64,000 nt of DNA from assembly GCA_020747015.1 (NCBI GenBank), contig JAGTJM010000016.1, forward strand, positions 620,001-684,000, read 5' to 3'. The translations under genes were made by a program, and so were the position numbers. Shown here in pieces: positions 11,526 through 21,623 of this stretch. Every line of letters begins with the position of its first letter. Position 1 is the first letter of the stretch. This DNA is from Pyrenochaeta sp. MPI-SDFR-AT-0127. Lineage: Eukaryota; Ascomycota; Dothideomycetes; Pleosporales; Cucurbitariaceae. A model generated the notes under the pieces. That model was not told the origin of the DNA and made no database searches. It was given only the letters and a program-made list of their open reading frames with translations.

Positions 11526-11974
11526 TCAAGATACGGGATCACCAGCAAAGAGAAATCTTGCAGTAAAGCTTGCATCCACAGATATCCCGTTAGTCAAGTC
11601 CATTTCCACAACGCCAATGACCATGAGATCTGAACACTCTGCATCATGGCTGTATACTGTTTGGACTGAATGTCGGCGCTTTTTGATCACATTCCATGCG
11701 TGCTCACGGCTTTTGCGAATCTCTACACAATTTCGTTAAGACCACATATAGAGATTGATGATAATAACGCTCTCTCGTTCGTACCTGATGATCCGGTAGC
11801 AGCCCCAGCCGCCGCTCTCAAGATACCATCAGAGGTGAAGAGCTCGTCCGCCAACTTGTCACCGACACCTTCGTTCGGGTCATCCATTAGGGAAAAGAAC
11901 TTTTCAATAAGAGCCTTTGCTTCAACCGAAGTTGAGAACGCGGGCCATTTGGTTTGCGCTGTTGCGTGAGCCAT
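11526..11974 (-). CDS. SnoaL-like / NTF2-fold protein
   Basis: Two exons, 11974-11785 and 11722-11526, with a 62-nt intron in phase 1, encode 128 residues. The product is a compact alpha+beta protein: an N-terminal helix 'STSVEAKALIEKFFSLMDD', a 'ADELFTSDGILRAA' segment, a 'EIRKSREHAWNVIKKR' helix, then beta strands ending 'VDASFTARFLFAGDPVS'. Length and order fit SnoaL-like/NTF2-fold proteins, which include polyketide cyclases, dehydratases and small-ligand isomerases. No catalytic residue can be assigned with confidence. It is transcribed in the same direction as the rhamnosidase behind it, between that gene and the regulator. Three TCGGA/TCCGA motifs lie just upstream. It could act on a pathway intermediate; function unknown. 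Confidence 0.7.
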
Positions 11975-12543
11975 TGTTGCAATATGATCAGTGGAAAGTC
12001 CTTCGCAGTTGTACAGGTAAAATTCCAGATATTTCGCTAAGTTTGATCTCGGAATTGGGATGAGACAGCCATGATTCTACGGGAAATCATGTATTTAAGT
12101 GTGACAATGCCCCGGAGCCAGAGCTCTGTTCCGAAAAGTCCGCCCGAAGCCACCGTCCCGGAACTTACCACCCTCTCCCCCTAGAACCAAACGAAGTCCG
12201 AGATTATAACACAATCATCACAAATATAGGGGCTAGAATTGAGGCTGGGATTGGGTTTCTCGCCCATGCTCAATATTTTTAAGATACGTTACTAATCGGG
12301 GCCATCTCTAGCATGATTATTGCATCCTATCCTACCATATACCTCGCACCTTTTGAGCATTCTTTTGGGTCCTTGAGGTATTCACAACTTCGAACAGAGC
12401 TGAATAAATCGTTAGCCTGCCCACTAAGTCATCCGCATCGGGTAGGGGCTTAAAGTCTCCAATATCTGATTGGCTTGTATGATAAATACAGTATTAACGT
12501 ATAACTTATAGAGTCTAAGAAACTGAACGAAGAATAAGTACTA
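11975..12543. promoter_or_regulatory. Upstream region of the SnoaL-like gene with TCGGA motifs
   Basis: About 570 bp between the SnoaL-like start and the rhamnosidase stop codon. TCGGA/TCCGA pentamers occur at 12049-12053, 12131-12135 and 12197-12201, that is 75-227 bp upstream of the SnoaL-like start. The rest is AT-rich and probably the rhamnosidase 3' UTR. Confidence 0.4.
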
Positions 12544-15186
12544 CTATAGTACCTTAAATGCCTCGTTCACAAAGTTCCACTTTCCACTCCCTACGCTCTT
12601 CACCTCATCTGTTCCTGGCAATACTACTTCTGCACGTGCGTTCGGCGGCACTATAACCTCCAACGAAAATCCGTTACCCCCAGCTCCCACACTCCATTGT
12701 GAGCTGACAATGCCATAAGGACTTAGATAACTTGCTTTAGCACTCGTGATTCCACCGCCTGGCACCGGGGCAACTCTGACAATCTTCCATCCAGGCTCTT
12801 GAGGCGCCAAGCCGCCAATCTTCTGGTGGATCCAGTCTGCCACGCTGCCGAAGGCGTAGTGATTGAAACTCGTCATCCCGCTACCATTGATAGTCCCATC
12901 GGGAAGCATGCTGTCCCAGCGCTCCCAGGTAGTGGTGCCGCCCATAACGACTTGGTACAGCCACGATGGGACTTGAGTCTGTAGAAGCATCTTGTAGAAT
13001 GTGGATGTGGCATTCACGCTCGTAAGTGCGAAGCCAAGCTGTTGAGTGCCTGCGAAGCCTGTGCCGACAAGATATGAGTTGTTAGCAATGACGCTATCCA
13101 GCGTTTCTACAGCGCGCGGCAAGGTGGCAGCATCAAAGAGGTCGAAGCGAATTCCGAGGGTGAGAGCCGTTTGGGTGACGTTGGCAATGAGATTATATGG
13201 CTTAACCCAGGCTGATTGGAAGGCAGCGACCAACGTTTCCCTATCGGAAGCATACTTTTCAGCTTCAGAAGTCTTTCCAATGGCTGCACTGATGTTAGAG
13301 ATAAGGCGCGTCATTTGGACCAAATAGGCATCTGCAACGAGATGTGCATGCGTAGTCGCACTACTGGGCGAATTTTCTGGCGCTTTCGGATCGAGCCAAT
13401 CTCCAAATTGAAACGTAGAGCGATCCCAGAGCCCCGCCTCGTTCCTAGGAATACCAACATCAATCCAGGTCTGCGCACCAATGTACTGTTCTTCAAGCAT
13501 TACTTTGTCGCCGGTAGAGATGTAGAGTGCCCATGGATTGCCGACAATGACGTCTCCCCATATGGCGGTGGGAACTCGATCAAAACCTATGTTGATAGAA
13601 GGATCAAGCTGGTTTGTTGGCACAAATGATGGCACAATTTTCTTCGGATTAGCGTTTGTCTCTGACCACACATCTTTGAGCCAAGCACGCCAGAAGCCAG
13701 ACGCATCGTAGAGGTAATTTGCGGTTGGCATGAAGGCGTGTGCATCGCCAGTCCATCCCAAACGTTCATCTCGCTGGGGACAATCAGTAGGTACTCCAAG
13801 GAAATTGCCTCGCATGCCCCAGATGACATTTTCGTGGAACTTGTTGAGCAGCTCGTGCGAGGACTCAAAATATCCAGTTCGCTCCATATCACTATGCACG
13901 ACTACAGCTTTAATTGAGGACGAGTCGAGTGTGGTAGAGTTTGGCCAGCCCTCTACTTGTACATAACGGAAGCCATGGTATGTGAAGTGAGGTTCCCAAG
14001 ACTGAGTGCCATTGCCTTTAAGAATAACAGTGTCGGTCTGCTTAGCCGAACGCAAAGGTCCCGTAGCGATCTCTCCTTTTTCCAGGACCTCGACATGCTT
14101 AAATGTGATGTTTGTTCCGGCCGGGCCTTGTACCTTGATGTTGAGCCAGCCGACAAGGTTCTGACCAAAGTCAATAATCGTCTTCCCACTCTTGGAAGTG
14201 ATAATATTCTGTGGATCCAAATTCATTATCTTCCGCATTGGAGGGCCATCCGGAGACGTAAGTTTACCCGTAGGGGCAGCTAGTTCTTTGACTCCAAGCC
14301 AATTGCTGTCGTTGAAATTTGCAAGTGACCAGCCCTGGACCTCAAGCCTAGAGTCATACACCTCACCATCGTATATGCCAGATGTAATGATCGGGCCATC
14401 TGCACTTGCATGCCATGAAAGATCAGTCTTGATTGTTTGTTTGCTGCCATCTTCCAGAGTGACGACTAGGAGACCGAGTAGGCCAAGTGTATCGCCATAC
14501 AAATTTCGTGGCCACGTGCCATCCGGGTTGCCATGGTAGCCGAATCGGCCAGCGTACCATCCTTCACCGACCGTAACTCCAATGGCGTTCTCCCCAGATT
14601 TGACAAGGTTGGTCACATCGTAAGTATCGTAAGTGTGTCTGAACTGGTATGATGTATAGCCAGGCGCAAGTTGATGATCACCAACACGTTGACCGTTTAG
14701 TTCTGCAATGTATAGTCCAAGAGCAGTGAGATATAGGCGTGCAGAGGCGACATTGGCGGGAATATTAAACGACTTCCTAAATGAGATGGGTCGCTTCGCG
14801 GTTTTCACCTCCGTCTCTCGATTGGCAGCAATAGGGATTGCGTCTTCCCAATTGTCAGAGCTCAGCAGACCAGTCTCAACCGAGACTACATCTGACCACT
14901 CCGTGGCCGGTTGCCCTTCTTTCCCATATGCTCGAGCACGCACTGTCGCTGATTCCATGCTGGAGAGAGGTTGGTCTGGCCATGGAACCAGGATCGAGTC
15001 GGGAGAATCCACATTGTAAAGCTTTGGAACTCCATCATGGCCGCGCGTGATCTCGACATCGTATGCAGTCTGCTCCCAGTTGGTTGCTTCGCCTTCAAAT
15101 CTCCACGAGATTCGAGGAGCAGTCTCAGCGATACCAATCGCTTGCCGGTGGTGTTCGAAAGAAAGTGAAGATATGGAGACAGACAT
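12544..15186 (-). CDS. GH78 alpha-L-rhamnosidase, cytosolic type
   Basis: Uninterrupted frame of 880 residues. It starts 'MSVSISSLSFEHH' with no signal peptide, then an N-terminal beta-sandwich ('APRISWRFEGE', 'YDVEITRG'), a concanavalin-like region ('ARLYLTALGLYIAELNGQRVGD', 'GEGWYAGRFGYHG'), an (alpha/alpha)6 catalytic barrel, and a C-terminal beta domain ('VPGGGITSAKASY', 'VVLPGTDEV'). The GH78 acidic motif 'DCPQRDERLGWTGDA' lies near residues 468-482 and contains the Asp/Glu residues that act as general acid and bind substrate. 'SFNHYAFGSVADW' and 'GATTTWERWDS'-like segments further on (read as 'GGTTTWERWDS') are also family hallmarks. The enzyme removes terminal L-rhamnose from flavonoids, saponins or polysaccharides. 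Lack of secretion signal implies imported glycosides as substrate. Absence of introns in nearly 2.7 kb contrasts with its neighbours and is compatible with bacterial ancestry. Confidence 0.93.
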   Translation of the reverse strand: MSVSISSLSFEHHRQAIGIAETAPRISWRFEGEATNWEQTAYDVEITRGHDGVPKLYNVDSPDSILVPWPDQPLSSMESATVRARAYGKEGQPATEWSDVVSVETGLLSSDNWEDAIPIAANRETEVKTAKRPISFRKSFNIPANVASARLYLTALGLYIAELNGQRVGDHQLAPGYTSYQFRHTYDTYDVTNLVKSGENAIGVTVGEGWYAGRFGYHGNPDGTWPRNLYGDTLGLLGLLVVTLEDGSKQTIKTDLSWHASADGPIITSGIYDGEVYDSRLEVQGWSLANFNDSNWLGVKELAAPTGKLTSPDGPPMRKIMNLDPQNIITSKSGKTIIDFGQNLVGWLNIKVQGPAGTNITFKHVEVLEKGEIATGPLRSAKQTDTVILKGNGTQSWEPHFTYHGFRYVQVEGWPNSTTLDSSSIKAVVVHSDMERTGYFESSHELLNKFHENVIWGMRGNFLGVPTDCPQRDERLGWTGDAHAFMPTANYLYDASGFWRAWLKDVWSETNANPKKIVPSFVPTNQLDPSINIGFDRVPTAIWGDVIVGNPWALYISTGDKVMLEEQYIGAQTWIDVGIPRNEAGLWDRSTFQFGDWLDPKAPENSPSSATTHAHLVADAYLVQMTRLISNISAAIGKTSEAEKYASDRETLVAAFQSAWVKPYNLIANVTQTALTLGIRFDLFDAATLPRAVETLDSVIANNSYLVGTGFAGTQQLGFALTSVNATSTFYKMLLQTQVPSWLYQVVMGGTTTWERWDSMLPDGTINGSGMTSFNHYAFGSVADWIHQKIGGLAPQEPGWKIVRVAPVPGGGITSAKASYLSPYGIVSSQWSVGAGGNGFSLEVIVPPNARAEVVLPGTDEVKSVGSGKWNFVNEAFKVL

Positions 15187-16415
15187 AGCGGCAGCGTGGC
15201 AGTGCTCGACCGTACGAGTGAGGGCTTGTGCGGCACCCGAGTCCTAGCTTTATAGAGCGCTTGGGTGAGCTGATGCTGAGTTAGTGTATATGTGCTTTGT
15301 AGAATCCCTCGGTATAGCATTATCGCGAAAAAGCGCGTACACGCGTGCAGACATGGATGGATCTTGGTAACAAGCATGCATTGAACGGACCGTTAAAGGG
15401 GTAACTGCAACTAGATGTCGATTCTATGATGTAATGGATCACTGACTAACAAAAATACGAGGCACTATTGGGGACAGAAAGACTGCCTACACCAAGGGCC
15501 GGGCAAGATTGGCGCGAGCAGACAGTGTGCAAATAGGCGACACATACAGCTTGCTGTTAATCCCAGCCGTATATGTAGGGGACCTTCCTAATGTTGAGCG
15601 ATCTACTTCTCGACTGGAAAACTAACGACAGGGCTAACCCTAGTCTTCGGTGCATCTTTGTATCGTGGAGTTGCTTCGTAAACTATACGAAAGACTAAGA
15701 CGATGCACGACTGAACAAGCTTCGGGCGTCGACGGGAAAGCGGAGAAGATGCGATGCGCCACCCCGCTCTCTCCAACAAGTGCCGCCTTCCCCGCATTTT
15801 AAATTCAGGCACTAACCCTTTCTTAACGATCCCCCATATTGCGATGAAGAGCTCGCACTTGTCTTATGTCCTAAGCGGATACATGTGGGCACACACCAAT
15901 TGATTCGGTATTGTGCTCTTCCATGGCTGCTCCACAAGTCCAATTGTAATCCCCCTTTCACAAAGACGCAATTTCACGTGGAAGCTTGGCGTCAAGTGTT
16001 GAGGCTTGTAGAGAAAGGTGTATCACAACAAACGTGTAGCAAACGACTTTTGCTTTGGACATATGCTACACGACCCTCGTCCGTTCCGAATCTGCTGTAC
16101 CTTTTCTCAATGTCACACAAATATGAAACGTAATCGTATGTGTACCATGTGGTTAATATTGAGCTCTGAGTGGGCTTATCCACTGCTTACATGATCGTTG
16201 TTCACAGGTAGGCGGTTACTATTTGCACTTTGGATTTGGAGATTCAATAAACATGTCAGAAGCTTGAAAAGCAGAGAGGGTGCATTGACGACGACTAAGC
16301 GAATTGGGACAGGTCAATTGATAGTGAAATGACTGTAGGTTGATGAAGTGGAAGAAATCTAGCTCCAATAGCTAACATGAGCCACCCAGACTCAGGTCAG
16401 GCTGATCGAATTTGA
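15187..16415. other. Intergenic region upstream of rhamnosidase and downstream of the P450
   Basis: About 1.2 kb. Near the rhamnosidase it holds an 11-bp perfect palindrome around CGG-N-CCG (15384-15394). No TCGGA/TCCGA pentamer was seen in the first 700 bp. Short open frames are present, none recognisable. Confidence 0.5.
15384..15394. promoter_or_regulatory. CGG-N1-CCG palindrome upstream of rhamnosidase
   Basis: AACGGACCGTT is a perfect 11-bp inverted repeat centred about 203 bp before the rhamnosidase start. CGG/CCG inverted triplets are the standard Zn2Cys6 site. The spacing differs from the TCGGA clusters elsewhere in the island, so a different regulator may act here. Confidence 0.4.
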
Positions 16416-19400
16416 TTATGCAAAGACGTCCGTTGCAAATCTGTACTGCGTTAGTATATCCCTACTGACCCGTGGGGGATGGCTCACCTTTCGTTCCGCA
16501 ACCCTTCAAACCACTCCCTCGCCTTAGCGTCATCCGCCTCCTTGCCATGCACCTCCTGTGACCTCTCTTTGGCGATTTTGATGAGAATTTCTTGCACACC
16601 CTCACCAACCTCTCGGCTACCACACACAAACAATTTTGCACCAGCTTCAAATGATTCGACAACATCTGCACGATCATGATATATGCGGTCTTGCACATAC
16701 TTGCATCCTTCGGATTCCTCCGACTTGCGTGAGAAAGCGTAGCGTAAGGAGACGGCCCCAAGTGTCTCCCAGCGTTTGAGTAGGTCGGCGTAGAGTAGGT
16801 CGCTGTCAGGTGCGTGGCAGCCGTAGAAGAGAATTGCAGGCGCCAGCGAGCGACCGGCGGCCAACTGGGCGGCGCGTTCTTGGATAAAGCCGCGGAAAGG
16901 AGCAAGACCTGTCGTTACATCAATATGGCGTCCCAGATAGAGGCATATGAAAGCAGATTTATGTTTGAGAATGATGGACACTTACCAGTACCTGCAGCTA
17001 TCATGATGACTGGCACATTCTTCGAGTCCTTTGGAAGATGGAAAGCCTGATGCGAAGTGCGCACACTGACATGGAGCTTATCACCCGCAGCCAGATTAGA
17101 TAAATAGTTAGTTGCAACGCCTACATGTCGGCCATGACCACTCAATGCTGGTTGGTCAACAACTGAGTATGTGAGGGTGACATGGTTTGGATTCCAGAGC
17201 GGAGAGGACGAAATTGAGTATTGGCGAACACGCATGGGTGGCAGCATTTTAAGGAACACACCGAGGGGGAGCTGCACAGAGTCGAAATGCTCAAGAAGAT
17301 CGAGAACGGAGACGCGCTTCGCTGTGATCTGTTCAAAGGACAACGTCAGTGTATGTATAACTGTGCGACGCACATGGATTCTCACCTCATCAGTGAAGGC
17401 ATCACCAGTCAGTCGCGTGAGCTCCTTCTTTGCATCCTCATTACGCGTCACATCAAGAAGAGCAGTTATATTACGCTTGCTCGCCGGCTGAGCGAGCTCG
17501 ACATATGCACCTAGTACATCAATGGCACTGACGGGAACATCCGTGGGAAGTGTCGTGGGTCCAGCAGATGAGATAGTGAGCATGCTATCCCATGTTAAGC
17601 CAAAATATCTCATCGCGCGATGAATATTCTCCTTCGGATTGAGAGGAAGAATTGCCAAGTAATCTCCCGCTGAGTATGTCATATCCGATGGGAGGCTGAT
17701 CTCGATATGCCTCTTCTCGGTAACGTCCGTGCCAGAAAGAACCTCAACTTCCTCTACTCGTGCTTCACGAACATCTTGACGTAGAGTTGATGACCGTGGT
17801 GTTGAAACCTCGACATCGAGTGTAGTTTCGAGCGAACCTTCACCATCAGCCTCGACTGAACCATATTTCTCACGTAGAGCAGGCCAGAAGATTTGATCTT
17901 CCCACGTTTCGAAGTCGGTAAATATGTCTCCTTGAGCAGCGTCTGTGCCGCCCATGCCAACCAACCTGGTAGCGCCCAACTTTTCCATCGCGTCATCAAG
18001 GAGTATAGGAATTTTGTGGAACGTCTTCGCCCAGTCTCGGTGGCCGCAGCCAAATACTGCATATGAGACATTCTCCAACTCCGTCCCTTTGAGCGTGCTG
18101 ACCCAATTTACGAAATGTGCCGCATTATCTGCAGGCTGGCCTTCGTAGGATGCTGTGATGATGACAGTTGGCTTGTCAGTTGGCAGATTTTCTCGCGCAG
18201 AGTCGAGAGTATCCACAACACAAGCCCTGAAGCCATGATTCGCGGCATCGCTGGCGAGTCGGTTGGCCAGAGCTTCACAAGTACCAGTATTCGAGCCATA
18301 ATAGATGGCTATAGGTTTGCCATTTGTATTCCTTTCCTTCTTTACTCCTGGGACATCTTTAGTCGGAGGCGGATCGTTGATTGTGGAAGAAGCCAGGGCG
18401 CGTTCAAGTGATGTGGCAGAGATGTGGTTCCGGAGGTGTGCGCGCATGTAGAAGTCCTTCGGTTTAATAGTGAGCGTTTGTTTGATCTGGAGCTGGTAAG
18501 AAGGGTCTTCCATCGAGAAGTTAAAGTTCTGCAGAAGCATGGCTAGGACTAGAAGCGCTTCTTGCCATGCGAATGGCCTCCCAATGCAAGCACGCATACC
18601 GTTACCAAACGGTTTCCAGCAATTAGGGAATTCTTTGTTGCGGCGCTCAAACTCCTCATCAAGCATGCGCTCTGGTCGGAACTCTTCGGCATCTTCCCCG
18701 TATGCGGCGGGGTCACGATGAACCATGGGAACTAGAGTAGTAGATATAATGTTAGTATATATCTTATGTATATTTCACAAATAAATCTCACTCACAGAGC
18801 GCGAGTATAGCTGTGCCTGCTTTGACAGGATATTTGCCACCAATAGTAGTGTCTTCCTTCGCAGTTAGACCGATTGATGGAGCTGTTGGTGAAAGGCGAA
18901 GGCTCTCTCGGAGAACTGCGTTCAGATATGGTAGCTTTGTGAGGTGGTCAACAGTGATAGGTCCTTTGCCGATTACATCATCTACCTCCTGCTGTGCGGT
19001 GTCATAGGCAGCGGCATTCTTGAGGAGGTAGTAGAAAGTGAACGATAATAAGCCTGAGGTGGTCTCATGCCCAGCGATGAGAAAAGTGATCATGTTGTCA
19101 ATGACACTTTCGTCCTGTGTATGTCAACAACGAGTTGGTCATGTTACGGGAACGGGGAGCCCTACAGTCATCTTTTCGCCAGTCCTTGGATCAACGCCAT
19201 TCAGCATACCGTTCAAGAGATCCTTTTTGTCGGTAGGGTGTTCTCTTCGCGTCTGAATGACCTCCAAGCTCGTTTTCCGCAACAATTCTACGTCATCCCA
19301 ATACTTCTGTGTCTCTGCACGATAAAACATCTGTGTGATCATGTCTCTTCTCGAGCGATCGCCACTGACCTTAAGGAAGTCTGCCATGGCATCTACGAAA

Positions 19401-19998
19401 GGATGCATGTTCTGGGAATAGTATGAGTTGAAGCGATAGTCCATGGCGCAGAGCGCAATGGTATCAAGAGTTAGCCGCGTGAAGTCGTCCGTAACATGAA
19501 CTGTGTGGCCGGATCCATGTCTTGCCCACTTCATGACAAGCTGTGAGGCGATATCATGCATCTCAGTAAACATGTTACGAATGGCCAGTGGACCAAGCTG
19601 AGGAAGAAGGACGCGATGAGCAATACCCCAATTCTTCTCCTGCGGTCCCTTGGCAGTGAATAGTCCATCATGGACCCCATTGCGGACTTGTTCGAGCGCG
19701 GCTATTATGAACTTGGAGAACCGTTCTTCATCGCACACTTCATCCATGAGGGCTTGTGACGCAATAACGACACGCTCTACGCCGCCGATCTGGAATTTCC
19801 ATATCGGCCCTGAGTTGGTTAGACAGTCTTCTGATTGTGATTCACAGCATGATGCGTCGTGATCTCTCACATTATGTGACACTCACCATATTTGGAAGTC
19901 AAGGTACAAAGAGATTGTATTGGGTTCTGCGCATCGATGTCTGAAATATTGCCAACGATTGGGAGGCCAGGCGGGCCGGATATCGGTTCGGGTTCCAT
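16416..19998 (-). CDS. CYP505-type self-sufficient P450-CPR fusion (fatty-acid hydroxylase class)
   Basis: Six exons: 19998-19887, 19809-19166, 19114-18796, 18731-16986, 16908-16488, 16440-16416; 1088 residues, close to fungal P450foxy and BM3. The P450 domain opens with '[15 protein letters not shown]'; it has the oxygen-binding 'AGHETTSG', the ExxR helix 'ESLR', and the heme loop '[10 protein letters not shown]' with Cys407. A flavodoxin FMN domain follows ('[14 protein letters not shown]', '[11 protein letters not shown]'), then the FAD/NADPH reductase ('RQYSISSSP', '[13 protein letters not shown]', '[10 protein letters not shown]'). All cofactor sites look intact. CYP505 enzymes typically do NADPH-driven sub-terminal hydroxylation of fatty acids, and some accept other hydrophobic molecules. 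The tiny last exon is required to restore the usual 'ATDVFA'-like end. The frame is open 40 codons upstream of the chosen Met, but family members start here. It may belong to the catabolic island or be an unrelated neighbour. Confidence 0.93.
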
Positions 19999-20745
19999 GT
20001 TGCTTTCGAGAAGACGAAAGTAAAGCAAGCAAGTATGTCTACAGGTATTGAGGAACAGACATGGAAATGGAGCCTTGATGTAGCATACGGCGTTCCCAAA
20101 AATGCAGCGGTGTCCCACCTACCCACAGAAATTCTAAATTTCTTCTTACTGAAACCCCGTCTACCAGATGACGCACTAGCACTCGTACAATGCCCCTTCG
20201 CGTGCTCCGAATGCAACTTCCTTGGGTTGTAGGGCCACTAGGTGCTCATGAAAAAGATACCTCGGCGGTAGAAGCCAATCCCGTGACAGGGGCCTCTGTG
20301 GACCCGCTTTTGGTCAAGTGGCGGTCGGAGGCTCGTACGTCGGAGGGTGCAATATCGGCCGAGGTAACGGGTTGCGGCGTAACAATTCGACCTTCTGAGG
20401 CTCCAATGGAGAAGCGTTTGGCGGTCGTCCAGGAGAACGGTGCAGATTGCGAGGGGAGAGCCCGGCGGTGAAGGCAGCTGAGGGGTGTTTTGAAATGGTT
20501 TGGGATGAACGAGCTTGGCAATGTGCGCGCTGTGATTGGCCATGGGTTCTTAACATCCCCTTTGTTCTCCAGCACTCTGACGACACACTGCACGCATGTT
20601 GAGCATCATGCTAGGCCAACGTAAAGTTGTGTTTGCCAATGCTTGCAACCGTTAGTATAAGACATAATGAGCCCTGTGTTATGCAAGTTATCATCATTGT
20701 TATCATTTGTTCAGAGTATAGTATCATGTCGTGTACGACTTGCTT
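19999..20745. promoter_or_regulatory. P450 upstream region with three TCGGA motifs
   Basis: TCGGA/TCCGA pentamers lie at 20206-20210, 20325-20329 and 20340-20344, about 210-350 bp upstream of the P450 start. The same DNA is GC-rich and open in several frames (20190-20593 on both strands), but none of those frames has a recognisable domain. The far end is the 3' flank of the CFEM gene. Confidence 0.4.
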
Positions 20746-21623
20746 TCACAATTCCCAGCTCCAGAAAAGTACAGCGGTTACGCCGAGCCCTAACAACGGT
20801 GCTGATACAACCCATCTACCTGCGCCTGCTTGCATATTTTCAAAGGGGCTGCCATTACCGTTCGCCGGGCGTCCAGTCGCTTGCGAACCTCCAGCCGATG
20901 TGGAAGTTGGGCCTTGTGTCAGTGCTGGGCCAGAAGCCCCAGTAGTAGTACTGAGCGACGCAGCTGTGGATGCAGATGGCCTGGTGGAGCTAGCTTCGCC
21001 ATCGACTGTAGACGTGATGGGTTTCCCCGTGCTGATGCCAGTCGGACCCATAACCACAGGCACAATGACTTGAAGTGTGTTGCCACTGCTGTCTGTCGTG
21101 GTCCGCGTAATGGTTGTTCTGATCGTGCTCGTCAGGTCCTGCTCAGAGTCACTTCCTTTGGTGCTCTTGTGGTCGCTTTGCTTGGGCGCTGAAGGCTGAG
21201 TTGGGGGCTTTGTCTGCGTGGGCTGCTTCGCAGTCTGAGTAGCCGCTGCGTACGCGTCCTCCATGACATCGTCTGGTATCGGGCACTCTATCGCAGCGCA
21301 GTACAGCTGGAGTGGTCCGAGGACCAGCTCGATGGCCCAGTCATCAGCTTCGCACTGGGACACGGCGCACGCGACGGCGCTGGGCAGGTAGGAAACGCTG
21401 TCTTCTGTCGTCTTGCAAATGCCTACTCTCCATCAGCGCCATGTCGTGGTGCCTCCAGCTTCAGATGCAACTCACACTTGGTCGAACTGCAGCCATCTTC
21501 GGTGATGCCCAGACAGCTCTGCCAGCAGGATGGGAGCCCCTGCACCCACCAGTCTCGATGCGCCGCAGCGGCCACTGCAACGAGGTACGCGAGCAACAAC
21601 AGCCAGGCAGTCGGCGACAGCAT
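20746..21623 (-). CDS. CFEM-domain GPI-anchored surface protein
   Basis: Two exons, 21623-21476 and 21422-20746, with a 53-nt phase-1 intron inside the CFEM domain; 274 residues. A signal peptide of about 21 residues ('LLLLAYLVAVAAAA') is followed directly by a CFEM domain with all eight cysteines in the expected order: 'PSCWQSC', 'DGC', 'TKCIC', 'VAC', 'SQC', 'LYC'. A long Thr/Ser/Pro-rich stalk follows (about residues 105-240), suited to O-glycosylation, then a C-terminal hydrophobic tail 'LLGLGVTAVLFW', the GPI-anchor signal. CFEM proteins sit in the cell wall or membrane; some bind heme for iron uptake, others affect adhesion or host interaction. The heme-binding Asp position cannot be assigned reliably. 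The Met was chosen because the frame upstream has only non-ATG starts. Confidence 0.88.

Noticed and set aside
13046..14539. Open frames opposite the rhamnosidase gene
   Set aside because: They are antisense shadows of a well-supported GH78 coding sequence and show no domain.
16909..16985. Break between two frames in the P450 reductase part as a pseudogene sign
   Set aside because: A normal GT-AG intron joins the frames in phase, and the C terminus is completed by a small last exon.
20190..20593. Overlapping open frames on both strands
   Set aside because: No domain, several frames open at once in GC-rich DNA, and position fits the P450 promoter.
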